From assembly GCA_030528125.1 (NCBI GenBank), contig JAUMZM010000005.1, positions 1 through 54,979 on the forward strand: a DNA stretch of 54,979 bases. Reading direction: 5' to 3'. Source of the DNA: Tissierellia bacterium (GTDB lineage: Bacteria; Bacillota; Clostridia; Tissierellales; Peptoniphilaceae). The notes below the pieces were generated by a model, which was given only the letters and a program-made list of their open reading frames with translations, was not told the DNA's origin and searched no databases. Position 1 is the stretch's first letter, and each line of letters begins with the position of its first letter. Shown in pieces: positions 10,961 through 20,465 of the stretch. The position numbers were made by a program, and so were the translations under genes.

Positions 10961-12948
10961 TAATTTAACACGATCTTTCCATTTTCTTCATAGTATTTTT
11001 CTATTATATCATAATTTTCTATTGATTTTTTATTATTAATAATATAATCATATATTTCAAATGATAACTCTATTTCATCTTTGTTAAGATTCATATAGCT
11101 TAAATAATCAAGATTCTTACCATGTTGCATTGTAGAAAACACATTACCACCACCTCGATATTCTAAGTCAAACTTTGCTATTTCAAATCCATTATTTGTC
11201 TTTTTTAGTATATCTAACTTACTATTAGCATTGTTTTTTTGAATAAGATAGCAATAAGCTTGTTTATCAGATCTTCCAACCCTTCCTCTTAGCTGATGGA
11301 GTTGTGATAATCCAAAATTATTCGCATTATAGATTACAATGGTATTGGCATTTTTTACATCAATTCCTACCTCTATTATTGTGGTGGAAATTAATATATC
11401 TATATCTTTTTTTTGAAAAGCTTCTAGTATCTTTTCTTTATCTTCTGCACTTTTTTTGCCATGAATGCTTGATACATTTAGATTACTAAAAATCTTTTTG
11501 AATTTATTTGTCAAATTCAAAAGATTATTCTTATCTTCCTCATTATCAATACTTGAAGTTACTATATATACTTGTCCATTTCTGTCTATTTCTTTTCTTA
11601 TGGCTGATATTATAGAACTTTCATTTTCTTCATTTATTATATCTGTTATAACTGCTTTTCTGTTTTTAGGAAGAGTATCAATTATTGATAGATCCAAAAT
11701 CTTATTTAACCTTAGCATCATGGTTCTTGGTATTGGAGTTGCAGTCATTGTAAGATAGTTTACATTCTCACCTTTATCTGATAAGTTCTTTCTTTGCTCA
11801 ACTCCAAACCTGTGCTGCTCATCACTTACGACATATAATAGATTATTAAATTCTACATCTTTTTGTATAATTGCTTGAGTTCCTATTATTATGTCATAGT
11901 AACCAGACTTTATTTTCTCTTTTACTTGTTCTTTCTTCTTTGGAGAAAGACTTCCAACTAAAAGGCACACCCTATATCCAAAGCTTTCTATTAATTTCTT
12001 CGAATTTTCATAGTGCTGTAAAGCAAGAATTTCTGTTGGAACCATAAGTGCTGATTGGAAATTATTTCTTGCAACAACCATCATAGATATTATTGCAACT
12101 ATTGTCTTTCCACTTCCTACATCTCCACACAAAAGTCTATTCATAACCTTTGTATCTTTAAGATCGAATATTATCTCACTTAAAGCATTTAGCTGTGCAT
12201 TTGTAAGTGTAAAATCAAGGCTTTCTAATATATCATTATAATATAAATCATCTATCTTTCTTGTAGATTCTATTGTATTTCTATCTTTTATGAGCTTTAG
12301 AAAGAATAGTTCTCTTACAAAATCTTCTATTTTAAGATCTGATTTAGCTTTTAAGAGATTATTAAGTCCTGTTGGAAAATGAATTTCTCTAAGCTGATTT
12401 TCTCTTGTAGTTATTTTAAATTTATCTCTTAAATTATCAGGAATTATCTTTGTATCATAATCATATACTTTAAGTGCATTTCTTATAAACTTGTGTAAAT
12501 CATTATCGCTTAATCCATTAGTTAAAGAATAAATAGGCACTATCCCACCTATTTTATCATCGTTTAATGGGGCTATTAGAGGATTAAAACAAGTTCTTAT
12601 AAAATCTCTATTAAGCTTAGTATAGAATTTATATACTTTATTTAATATCAATTTATTGGCTATAAACTTATTATTAAACCATATTACCTTTGCCCTTTTT
12701 CTTCCATCTGTAACATATAAGCTTGTTATAGTCTTATTATTTACATATCTTGTCACAGGCAAAGATATTATTTTAAACTTAAAGTAATAATATTTATCAG
12801 GATTTGCATTTTCTATATCCATTTTTTTGCTTCTATCTTCATACAATCTAGGATAGTAATTACAAAGATCAGATACTGTGAAAATTCCCAATTTATTTAA
12901 TTTTTCTTTCTTCTTAGGTCCTATGCCTTTTATATCTATAAGTTCCAT
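10960..12948 (-). CDS. recG: ATP-dependent DNA helicase RecG
   Basis: Branch-migrating helicase acting on stalled forks and recombination intermediates. The 662-residue protein has a wedge/OB domain in its first ~200 residues, Walker A GDVGSGKT at 275-282, DEQH at 376-379, TATPIPRT, and the C-terminal helicase motifs ending in HQLRGRVGRS. Length is slightly shorter than the usual ~680. It shares one base with both fakA upstream and rsmD downstream (TAATG at both junctions). Confidence 0.97.
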   Translation of the reverse strand: MELIDIKGIGPKKKEKLNKLGIFTVSDLCNYYPRLYEDRSKKMDIENANPDKYYYFKFKIISLPVTRYVNNKTITSLYVTDGRKRAKVIWFNNKFIANKLILNKVYKFYTKLNRDFIRTCFNPLIAPLNDDKIGGIVPIYSLTNGLSDNDLHKFIRNALKVYDYDTKIIPDNLRDKFKITTRENQLREIHFPTGLNNLLKAKSDLKIEDFVRELFFLKLIKDRNTIESTRKIDDLYYNDILESLDFTLTNAQLNALSEIIFDLKDTKVMNRLLCGDVGSGKTIVAIISMMVVARNNFQSALMVPTEILALQHYENSKKLIESFGYRVCLLVGSLSPKKKEQVKEKIKSGYYDIIIGTQAIIQKDVEFNNLLYVVSDEQHRFGVEQRKNLSDKGENVNYLTMTATPIPRTMMLRLNKILDLSIIDTLPKNRKAVITDIINEENESSIISAIRKEIDRNGQVYIVTSSIDNEEDKNNLLNLTNKFKKIFSNLNVSSIHGKKSAEDKEKILEAFQKKDIDILISTTIIEVGIDVKNANTIVIYNANNFGLSQLHQLRGRVGRSDKQAYCYLIQKNNANSKLDILKKTNNGFEIAKFDLEYRGGGNVFSTMQHGKNLDYLSYMNLNKDEIELSFEIYDYIINNKKSIENYDIIEKYYEENGKIVLN

Positions 12949-14492
12949 TATTCAAGTGATACAGAATAATAATAAAGTGGCTGTCCTCCATAAACTAATT
13001 CAAAGTCTATATCATCATATTGTTTTTGAAGTTCATCTATTAAATCATTAGCATCTTTTTCATCAACTTCACTACCATAATATAATGTAATTAAACTTGT
13101 ATCTTCATCTATTGACTTTTTTAATGTATCTTTTAGTACTTGATTTATATCTTTTCCACTAGCTGATATGTCTCCATCTATAAGTCCTATTACATCGCCT
13201 TTTTTTATAATTAGATCTTTTATCTTAGTATCTCTAATCGAATAAGTTATTTCACATATCTTAACAGCATCTATTGCTTCATTCATACTTTCGAAGTTTT
13301 CTTTAGCTGAAGCTGTATTATCAAATGATAATAATGCTGAAAAACCTTCGGGTATAAATTTTGTTTCAATCACAAAGATATTTTTATCAGTTAAATGCTT
13401 AACCTGCTTTGCAGACATTATTATATTCTTGTTATTTGGCAATATGAAGATATTTTTTGCGTTTATATTATTAATTGCATTATATATATCTTCTGTAGAT
13501 GGGTTCATCGTCTGTCCTCCAGATATTATTTCATCTACTCCAAGATCCTTAAATACCTTATCGAATCCATCACCTTTAGATACTACAACTATTCCAAATT
13601 CTTTTTCTTCTACTTCTTCTTTTTGATTTTTATTATTTAATTTAAATTCTATAATTTCGGCATTTTTTAGAAGAATCTGCATTACAATATCAGCTCTATT
13701 AGTTGATAATTCTACACTTATATTATCACTTTCATCATAGTTATTTATATTAGCATATTCTGATAATTCTTCTCTTAAGTCTATATCGCTGTTATAGATT
13801 ATATTTGCAGTATAAGATAATTCATCTTCTTCTAATTTTATAAATGAATCTTCTTCTAATTCCTCATAATAATCTTCTATATTTTCATTTAGATATTTTA
13901 TAGCTCCTTCTAATAAAAATATAAGGCCTTGTCCTCCAGCATCAACTACTCCTGCTTCTTTTAGTATTGGAAGTTGATTTGGTGTATTTGCAAGTGCTTT
14001 TTTACCAGAAAGATATATTTTATAAAGATATTTATCAATAGGCATTGATTCATCATAGAACTCTTCACTTGCTTCTGCCATCTTTCTACAAACAGTAAGT
14101 ATAGTTCCTTCAGTAGGTTTCATTACAGCTTTATAAGCTGTTTCTTTTGATTTTATAAATCCATCTTTTATCTCTTTTACTGTAATCTTATCTTTATCTT
14201 TTAAAGCTTTAGATATTCCTCTACAAAGCTGAGATAAAATTACTCCTGAGTTTCCCCTAGCCCCCATTAATGAACCTTGTGATAAAGCTTTAGCTATATC
14301 TGATACATTCTGACTTTTGATAGATTCAACTTTATTTACTGCTGATTTTATTGTCATTGTCATATTAGTTCCTGTGTCTCCATCAGGAACTGGAAAGACA
14401 TTTAACTCATTTACACTTTCCTTATTTTTATCCAAATTTTCGCAGGCGCTTTTTATGCAGCCTGCAAGACTTTTTCCACTTAAATACTCCAT
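12948..14492 (-). CDS. fakA: Fatty acid kinase FakA (DAK2/YloV family)
   Basis: Kinase that phosphorylates fatty acids held by a DegV/FakB protein; the acyl-phosphate enters phospholipid synthesis through PlsY or is turned into acyl-ACP by PlsX. The 514-residue protein has the DhaL-like nucleotide domain at its N-terminus with VFPVPDGDTGTNM at 32-44 and GARGNSGVILSQ further on, then a C-terminal EDD/DegV-like region. It is slightly shorter than the ~550 of Bacillus YloV. It follows asp23, as in most Firmicutes. The DegV protein at 3494-4381 is a possible partner. Confidence 0.92.
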   Translation of the reverse strand: MEYLSGKSLAGCIKSACENLDKNKESVNELNVFPVPDGDTGTNMTMTIKSAVNKVESIKSQNVSDIAKALSQGSLMGARGNSGVILSQLCRGISKALKDKDKITVKEIKDGFIKSKETAYKAVMKPTEGTILTVCRKMAEASEEFYDESMPIDKYLYKIYLSGKKALANTPNQLPILKEAGVVDAGGQGLIFLLEGAIKYLNENIEDYYEELEEDSFIKLEEDELSYTANIIYNSDIDLREELSEYANINNYDESDNISVELSTNRADIVMQILLKNAEIIEFKLNNKNQKEEVEEKEFGIVVVSKGDGFDKVFKDLGVDEIISGGQTMNPSTEDIYNAINNINAKNIFILPNNKNIIMSAKQVKHLTDKNIFVIETKFIPEGFSALLSFDNTASAKENFESMNEAIDAVKICEITYSIRDTKIKDLIIKKGDVIGLIDGDISASGKDINQVLKDTLKKSIDEDTSLITLYYGSEVDEKDANDLIDELQKQYDDIDFELVYGGQPLYYYSVSLE

Positions 14493-14500
14493 ATTCTCTC

Positions 14501-14854
14501 CTATTTTCTAATTCCTTGTATAAGAATATTAACGCTATTTACTTTTATTCCTAATGATTTCTCGATATTATATTTAACTTTTTCTATTATATTTTCTGCT
14601 ACAACTGCTATTCTTACTCCGTATTGTAAAAATAGAGAAATTTTTACATCGATACTTTCATCTTCATTTTTTGATATTTCAACACCTTTGTGCATATTTT
14701 CTATTCCAAGCAATTCATAAATACCGTCTTTTGCATTTCTTATTGCAAGACCTACTACGCCATAGGACTCCATTACTGAAGCACATGCTAAGTTTGCAAC
14801 AACTTCTGAACTAATAGATATATCTCCATAACTATTTTTTAAATTAATAGCCAT
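14501..14854 (-). CDS. Asp23/Gls24 family protein (YloU-like)
   Basis: A 117-residue cytoplasmic protein of the Asp23 family, with the typical IKVNSVNILIQGI near the end. The family is linked to envelope stress (Staphylococcus Asp23) and to fakA by position, but its molecular function is unclear. It is the first gene of the asp23-fakA-recG-rsmD-coaD operon, has a perfect AGGAGG site and its own promoter, and diverges from rpmB. Confidence 0.92.
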   Translation of the reverse strand: MAINLKNSYGDISISSEVVANLACASVMESYGVVGLAIRNAKDGIYELLGIENMHKGVEISKNEDESIDVKISLFLQYGVRIAVVAENIIEKVKYNIEKSLGIKVNSVNILIQGIRK

Positions 14855-14899
14855 AATTACCTCCTAGAATGCTAGTCTATTAAAATTTATCTTCTTAAT

Positions 14900-14928
14900 A
14901 TTATACTTAAAATCAAGGTTAAAAACAA
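14900..14928 (-). promoter_or_regulatory. Promoter of the asp23-fakA-recG-rsmD-coaD operon
   Basis: Minus strand: TTGTTT (14923-14928), 17 bp, TATAAT (14900-14905). Its -35 lies only 4 bases from the -35 of the divergent rpmB promoter. Confidence 0.75.
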
Positions 14929-14932
14929 ATAT

Positions 14933-14961
14933 TTGAAAAATCTCGATCATTTTGATATAAT
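14933..14961 (+). promoter_or_regulatory. Promoter of rpmB
   Basis: TTGAAA (14933-14938), 17 bp, TATAAT (14956-14961). It is followed by an AGGAGGTG site before the rpmB ATG. Confidence 0.85.
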
Positions 14962-14993
14962 AAATAAGCTAGTTAATTTTAGGAGGTGTTAAA

Positions 14994-15185
14994 ATGTCAA
15001 GAACATGTGAAATATGTGGAAAATCTACAAGTTTTGGAAATAAAGTTACTTTCTCACATAGAAGATTAAACAGAAAATTCGCTCCTAACGTTCATAAAGT
15101 TAGAGTTGTAGTTGATGGAACTAATAAAAGAATGAATGTTTGTTCTAAATGCTTAAAACACGGAAAAGTTCAAAGAGCAAATTAA
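14994..15185 (+). CDS. rpmB: 50S ribosomal protein L28
   Basis: A 63-residue zinc-ribbon type L28. Cysteines CEIC at the start and CSKC near the end form the four-Cys site; the conserved FSHRRLNR and FAPNVHKVR segments are present. It is monocistronic on the + strand, opposite to almost all neighbours, with a near-consensus promoter, a strong ribosome site and a terminator. The divergent rpmB/asp23 arrangement is common in Firmicutes. Confidence 0.98.
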   Translation: MSRTCEICGKSTSFGNKVTFSHRRLNRKFAPNVHKVRVVVDGTNKRMNVCSKCLKHGKVQRAN

Positions 15186-15189
15186 TAGA

Positions 15190-15226
15190 CTAGAGTTCTT
15201 CCCAAAGGAAGTTCTCTAGCCTTTTT
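15190..15226 (+). terminator. Terminator of rpmB
   Basis: Hairpin with CTAGAG and CTTCC arms (15190-15195, 15198-15202) pairing with GGAAG and CTCTAG (15207-15211, 15214-15219), a TT/TT internal bulge and loop CAAA. It is followed by CCTTTTT. It faces the convergent rpe and may also slow transcripts from that side, although the U tract there is poor. Confidence 0.85.
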
Positions 15227-15233
15227 AATTTAA

Positions 15234-15890
15234 CTAATTATTAAATAGCTCATAATATTTTAGAACTTGACCATTGATATCTTCTTTTGCAAAGATATCA
15301 GAACCAGATACTATTATATCTGCTCCATCAGATATGACTTTTTCTACGTTTGTAGTTTTTATACCGCCATCTACTTCTATTTTTACATCTAAATTGTTAT
15401 TATCGATATATTCTCTTAATTCTCTTATCTTCTGATGGCTATTTTCTATGAACTTTTGTCCTCCAAACCCAGGCTCAACGCTCATTACAAGTACAAGATC
15501 TACCATATCAAGATATTTTGTAATCTCTTCTACTTTAGTATTAGGCTTTAAACTAATCCCAGCTTTTATTCCAAAAGATTTTATCTTTTTAATTGTACTT
15601 TCCACGTCTTTACAGGCTTCATAGTGAATTGTTATAAGATCGCTTCCTGATTTTTGAAACTCTTCTATATATCTTATAGGCTCTTCTATCATTAGATGAG
15701 TATCAAAAAAATAGTCGCAGTTTTTTCTTAGATCTTTTATAAATTTAAATCCAAATGATATATTTGGTACAAACATTCCATCCATCACATCAAGATGGAG
15801 CATTTTTAATTTGTCTGTCTTTATCTTTTTTATATCTGCAATAGGATTTGCGAAATTACAACTTAATACTGATGGTGAAAGTTCTACCAT
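15234..15890 (-). CDS. rpe: Ribulose-phosphate 3-epimerase
   Basis: Interconverts ribulose-5-P and xylulose-5-P in the pentose phosphate pathway. The 218-residue TIM barrel has SPSVLSCNF at the start, HLDVMDGMFVPN (metal-binding His and Asp), MSVEPGFGGQKF and EVDGGI. It is the last gene of the plsX-to-rpe operon and overlaps rsgA by 7 bases. The rsgA-rpe pair is standard in Firmicutes. Confidence 0.97.
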   Translation of the reverse strand: MVELSPSVLSCNFANPIADIKKIKTDKLKMLHLDVMDGMFVPNISFGFKFIKDLRKNCDYFFDTHLMIEEPIRYIEEFQKSGSDLITIHYEACKDVESTIKKIKSFGIKAGISLKPNTKVEEITKYLDMVDLVLVMSVEPGFGGQKFIENSHQKIRELREYIDNNNLDVKIEVDGGIKTTNVEKVISDGADIIVSGSDIFAKEDINGQVLKYYELFNN

Positions 15891-16759
15891 TTTGTTTTTC
15901 TCCTTTTTTCAAGTTCATTAAACAATACTACATAATTATTATATCTTGTTTTTGCTATTAGATTTTCTTCTACAGCATCTTTTACATTACAACCTGGTTC
16001 TTTTATATGATTACAATTTGAATATTTGCAATTATTGTGCTCTTTAAATTCGATAAAATAGTTTTTAAGTTCCCTTTCATCTTCTATAAAATCAAAATCA
16101 AAGCTATCAAAGCCTGGAGTATCAAATACAAATGAATTATCCATAACTTTGAAAAGTTCTGTATGTCTTGTAGTATTTTTTCCTCTAAGGCTTTTTTTAG
16201 ATATAGAACCTGTCTCAAGCTTTATATCCTTTATTAGATTATTGATCATAGTAGATTTTCCAACTCCTGATGCTCCAGAAAAAGCTGTTGATTTTCCTTT
16301 TAGAGCATCAAATATCTCTTCTTTGGGAAAATTATTGAAATTATCTACTTCTATTATTTTATAACCTGTGCTTGTATAAATATTTTTGAATTTTTCTATT
16401 TCATCTTCTGTATAAAGATCTATTTTTGTAAGTATTAGCACAACATCAATATTCTTGTACTCACACATTGAAAGATATTTATCAAGATTATATAGATTAA
16501 GCGGTGGAGATTTTATAGTTACAAACACAAATAATTGATCAAGATTACTTACTTCAGGTCTTTTTAACCTATTCTTTCTTTCCAATATGTCAGTTATATA
16601 GGCTGTATCTTCATCTAATATTTGTATATTTGCATTATCTCCTACTATTGGTTTTATATTTTTCTTTCTAAAGACTCCTCTAGCTTTAGATTTATATACT
16701 TTTGTCCCAGTGTCAACATAGTATAATTCTTTTTGTTGTTTTATTATTTTTCCTTTCAT
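15884..16759 (-). CDS. rsgA: Ribosome small-subunit GTPase RsgA
   Basis: Circularly permuted GTPase that helps 30S maturation. The 291-residue protein has an OB fold in the first ~70 residues, G4 (TKIDLY) before G1 (GASGVGKST), then G3 (DTPGFDSF), and a C-terminal zinc site in CKYSNCNHIKEPGC. It overlaps prkC by 4 bases and rpe by 7. Confidence 0.97.
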   Translation of the reverse strand: MKGKIIKQQKELYYVDTGTKVYKSKARGVFRKKNIKPIVGDNANIQILDEDTAYITDILERKNRLKRPEVSNLDQLFVFVTIKSPPLNLYNLDKYLSMCEYKNIDVVLILTKIDLYTEDEIEKFKNIYTSTGYKIIEVDNFNNFPKEEIFDALKGKSTAFSGASGVGKSTMINNLIKDIKLETGSISKKSLRGKNTTRHTELFKVMDNSFVFDTPGFDSFDFDFIEDERELKNYFIEFKEHNNCKYSNCNHIKEPGCNVKDAVEENLIAKTRYNNYVVLFNELEKRRKTKW

Positions 16760-18705
16760 CCTTTTGTTATTTCATACCTTCCAATAGCTTCATCATCATA
16801 ATATACCATTACTTTATCTCCTACATTTCCTTCTACATTTACATTTATATTTCCATTTACAGCTTCTGATTTACTATGAACTTGATCATATATAACATCT
16901 GTTTCATTACCATTTTCATCTAGTTTTATTATTTTTACTTCAAATTGCTCTTTATCAGGTACTTGCAATCTAAATATAGCATTAATTCTTTCTGAATTAG
17001 TATCTGATTTATTTCCTTCGCTTTGCTGTTTTTTTCCTTTACTTACTGTAATATCAATAGATGTTCCCTTTTTTACTTCAGTTGAAGCTGTTATTGATTG
17101 TGATATTACTTGATTTTCTCCTACATTATCAGAATATTCAAAATCTATATTTCCTACTTTCAAATCACTTGATTGAATTAAATCAATTGCATCATTTTGG
17201 CTATATCCTGTTAGATCAGGAACCAATGCAAATTCATATTCTTCGCTTACTTCATCATTTTCTTCTGGACCACGACTTATAAATATATCAACCGATTCTT
17301 CTACTTCAACTTTTTTTCCACTTTTTATGCTTTGGTCAAATATCTGTCCTTTTTCAACCTCATCTGAATACTCATAGCTTGAAGTACCAAGATTAAGTCC
17401 TACTTCTGTAAGTGCTTCCTTTGCTTCGCTTACTTGCATTCCCTTTAGATTAGGTACTTCTACTAACATTCCATCACTTATTATAATATCTACTATATCT
17501 CCTTTTTTAGCTTTTGAATTTGCCTTTGGAGATTGACTTATTACATTTCCTTTAGGAACATCTGCGCTTTCTTTATGCTCTGATGCATTAACTCTAAATC
17601 CCGCTTTTCTTAATTCATTCATAGCATCTTCTTTACTAAGAGATGTAACAGTTGGAACTGTTATTAGACTATTTCCTTTATCTATAGAAGCTTTTATTAG
17701 AAAACCACTTAAGGCAAGAAGTAAAATTATTAATATTATCGCTAGTGGCTTCTTATTTTTCTTCTTTTTTTCTTTCTTTGGCTCTTCTTCTGGTTTTTGT
17801 TGAACATATACTGACTTTTCACTAGAATCTTTTGCATTATCAATTTTTCTTGTTTCTTTTATTGTAGTTTTCTTAGTATTTTGATATGGACTTTCTAGTG
17901 AATCTACCAAATCTGCTGCAGAAAGATATCTATCTGCTGGATTCTTAGATAATAGTTTCATTATTATATGATTTAATTTATCAGATAGATTCGGATTTAA
18001 TTCCTTTGGCTCAACTGGTTGATCTTGAATATGCATTATTGCAATTCCAACTGAATTATCAGAATCAAAAGGAACTTTACCAGTTGCCATCTCATACATT
18101 ACAACACCTAAAGAATACAAATCTGATTTCTCATCTACAAACTTTCCCTTAGCTTGTTCTGGAGAAATATAGTGTACTGTTCCAAGAATTGAATTTGTAT
18201 AAGTTATTGTTGCATTAGATGCAATTCTTGCTATTCCAAAATCAGTAACTTTAAGTAAAGAGTATTTGTCTATTAAAATATTTTGTGGCTTTATATCTCT
18301 ATGTATTATATTAGAACTATGCGCACATTTTAATGCTTGTGCTATTTGGATAGAAAAATCTTCGATATCTTCATTACTTAAAACTTTATTTTCATCTATA
18401 TATTCTTTTAAAGTCTTACCTTCTATATACTCCATTACTATATAATAGAGTCTTTTTCCATCTAAAAAATCTTCTCCTATATCAAACACATTTACAATAT
18501 TAACATGAGATAATTTAGCAGCCGATTGTGCTTCATTATTAAATTTTTTCAAAAATTCGCTATCTTCGACGTACTGATCCTTTAAAATCTTTACAGCGAC
18601 AATTCTATCTAAAAGCTCATCATGAGCCTTGTAGACTTTTGCCATTCCACCTACGCCTACTTGACTTAGAATTTTATATCTATTTCCTAGTAGTAAATTT
18701 TCCAT
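16756..18705 (-). CDS. prkC: Membrane Ser/Thr protein kinase with PASTA domains (PrkC)
   Basis: Eukaryotic-type kinase sensing muropeptides or cell-wall intermediates. The 649-residue protein has a kinase domain (1-270) with Lys39, HRDIKPQN (catalytic Asp137) and DFG (Asp155). A basic linker (310-319) precedes one membrane segment (about 320-338). Three PASTA repeats follow (roughly 348-412, 413-480, 490-557), then a C-terminal extracellular domain of about 80 residues. It sits next to its phosphatase prpC and to rsgA, a known PrkC target in Bacillus. The ribosome site is GAGG. Confidence 0.97.
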   Translation of the reverse strand: MENLLLGNRYKILSQVGVGGMAKVYKAHDELLDRIVAVKILKDQYVEDSEFLKKFNNEAQSAAKLSHVNIVNVFDIGEDFLDGKRLYYIVMEYIEGKTLKEYIDENKVLSNEDIEDFSIQIAQALKCAHSSNIIHRDIKPQNILIDKYSLLKVTDFGIARIASNATITYTNSILGTVHYISPEQAKGKFVDEKSDLYSLGVVMYEMATGKVPFDSDNSVGIAIMHIQDQPVEPKELNPNLSDKLNHIIMKLLSKNPADRYLSAADLVDSLESPYQNTKKTTIKETRKIDNAKDSSEKSVYVQQKPEEEPKKEKKKKNKKPLAIILIILLLALSGFLIKASIDKGNSLITVPTVTSLSKEDAMNELRKAGFRVNASEHKESADVPKGNVISQSPKANSKAKKGDIVDIIISDGMLVEVPNLKGMQVSEAKEALTEVGLNLGTSSYEYSDEVEKGQIFDQSIKSGKKVEVEESVDIFISRGPEENDEVSEEYEFALVPDLTGYSQNDAIDLIQSSDLKVGNIDFEYSDNVGENQVISQSITASTEVKKGTSIDITVSKGKKQQSEGNKSDTNSERINAIFRLQVPDKEQFEVKIIKLDENGNETDVIYDQVHSKSEAVNGNINVNVEGNVGDKVMVYYDDEAIGRYEITKG

Positions 18706-18712
18706 CTTTGCC

Positions 18713-19435
18713 TCAAATCAATATAGTAGTAACTGTTATATTATCGTGTCCGCCTTTTTTTATAGCTAAATCCACCAAATTTTTAGATATCTCTTCTGCA
18801 CTGTTGTTTTGGGTCATTATTGCAAAAATTTCATCTTTGCTAAGCTCATTACTAAGTCCATCAGTTGTCATAAGGATTATATCTCCTTTATCCATTTCAA
18901 ATGATAAGCTTTTTACATCAATATCTTCTAGACAACCTATTACTTTTGTTATTGTACTTTTGTGCTCATAGTTTTTGGCTTCTTCTTCATTTATGCTTCC
19001 GCTATCTAATAAATCATTTACGAGCGAATGATCTCTTGTTACTTGCTTTAAAACACCTTTTGAATACAAATAAGCCCTACTATCTCCAATATGTGAAAAG
19101 TGGTATAAAGAATTTTTATTATCTATACACACACATACAACAGTTGTTCCCATGTCGTAGTATTCATCAGATGATTTTCTTATCTCATTAATCTTATCAT
19201 TAGCATAATTTATCGCATGTTCTTGCAAATTAACTAATGATTCTTCTTCTTGATTTTCTTTTATGTAGTCTATAAAGAAATTTACTGCAAGCTTGCTTGC
19301 AATCTCTCCTCCTTTATAGCCACCCATTCCATCAGCAACTATAAAAAACTCATTTCCTTTTACTTTTACAGACCCATAATAATCTTGATTTTTATTTCTA
19401 ACCTTTCCTATATTAGAAACAGAGCTATATTGCAT
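18713..19435 (-). CDS. prpC: PP2C-type protein phosphatase (PrpC/Stp)
   Basis: Metal-dependent Ser/Thr phosphatase that reverses PrkC phosphorylation. The 240-residue protein has VADGMGGYKGGEIAS, SHIGDSRAYL, TDGLSNEL and GGHDNIT, all metal-binding PP2C motifs. It lies 7 bases before prkC and 2 bases after rlmN, in the conserved rlmN-prpC-prkC-rsgA-rpe order. Confidence 0.97.
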   Translation of the reverse strand: MQYSSVSNIGKVRNKNQDYYGSVKVKGNEFFIVADGMGGYKGGEIASKLAVNFFIDYIKENQEEESLVNLQEHAINYANDKINEIRKSSDEYYDMGTTVVCVCIDNKNSLYHFSHIGDSRAYLYSKGVLKQVTRDHSLVNDLLDSGSINEEEAKNYEHKSTITKVIGCLEDIDVKSLSFEMDKGDIILMTTDGLSNELSKDEIFAIMTQNNSAEEISKNLVDLAIKKGGHDNITVTTILI

Positions 19436-19437
19436 AC

Positions 19438-20457
19438 CTACCTCTTATAATTATTTCTAAGCTGTCCACAACTTGCATCTATATCACTTCCCATAGGCTT
19501 TCTTATAGTTGCATTTAACCCATTGGATGTAAGTCTATTGCAAAAATCTTTTACAGTATTTTCTTTAGGCTTATCATATTTAAATTCTTCTATTGGATTT
19601 AATTTTATTAAATTTATGTGGACATTTTTTCCGAAAAACAATTTTTTCAGTTCTTCTACATCTTCTCTTGTATTATTGACATTATCTATTACAACATATT
19701 CAAAGCTTACACGCCTTTTTGTCTTATCAAGATAATAATCTGTCGCTTTAATTATATCATTTATTTTATATTTTTTTGCACTTGGCATAAATTTTTCTCT
19801 CTTTTTATCTTTTGAATAATGAAGAGATACTGCAAGATTTATATCAAGATTGCTATTAGCTAAATCATATATTCTATCTACAAGACCTACTGTAGATACT
19901 GTAATCGACCTATGAGAAAGATTTCTTCCTTTCTCATCTGTTATTATATTTATAAATTTTAATAAATTATCATAATTATCTAAAGGCTCACCAATACCCA
20001 TTATTACAATATTATTTATATCGCCTTTATTTCTTTCTATTGTATAGACTTCTTCTAAAATTTCTGCTGCAGAAAGATTTCTTACAAAACCATTTTTAGT
20101 TGATGCACAGAATTTACACCCCATCTTACAGCCTACTTGTGTAGATATGCATACTGTACTTCTATTATCATATTGCATATACACTGCTTCTATTATATTA
20201 TCATCATCTAATTCAAATAGATATTTTTCTGTGCTATCAATTTTTGATTTATAAGTTTTAAGATATTGCATCTTAGGAAAAGATGCAATATCTTTTAACT
20301 TACTTCTTAGATCCTTAGATAAATCTGTCATCAGATCAAAATCATTTACTTTGTTTTTGTGAATCTGCCTATAAATTTGTTTTGCTCTAAACGGCTTTTC
20401 TTCAATTTTTAATAATAGTGATTTTATATCATCTATTGTCATTTCATTTATATACAA
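19438..20457 (-). CDS. rlmN: Dual-specificity RNA methyltransferase RlmN
   Basis: Radical SAM enzyme making 2-methyladenosine at A2503 of 23S rRNA and A37 of tRNA. The 339-residue protein has the cluster Cys110, Cys114, Cys117 in CKMGCKFC and the resolving cysteine near the C-terminus (ASCGQ, about Cys330). The start is a TTG at 20457 behind AGGTGA with good spacing; the first in-frame ATG, five codons later, has no site. It follows fmt with an 8-base gap. No rsmB gene lies between them as it does in Bacillus. Confidence 0.95.
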   Translation of the reverse strand: MYINEMTIDDIKSLLLKIEEKPFRAKQIYRQIHKNKVNDFDLMTDLSKDLRSKLKDIASFPKMQYLKTYKSKIDSTEKYLFELDDDNIIEAVYMQYDNRSTVCISTQVGCKMGCKFCASTKNGFVRNLSAAEILEEVYTIERNKGDINNIVIMGIGEPLDNYDNLLKFINIITDEKGRNLSHRSITVSTVGLVDRIYDLANSNLDINLAVSLHYSKDKKREKFMPSAKKYKINDIIKATDYYLDKTKRRVSFEYVVIDNVNNTREDVEELKKLFFGKNVHINLIKLNPIEEFKYDKPKENTVKDFCNRLTSNGLNATIRKPMGSDIDASCGQLRNNYKR

Positions 20458-20465
20458 AATATCAC

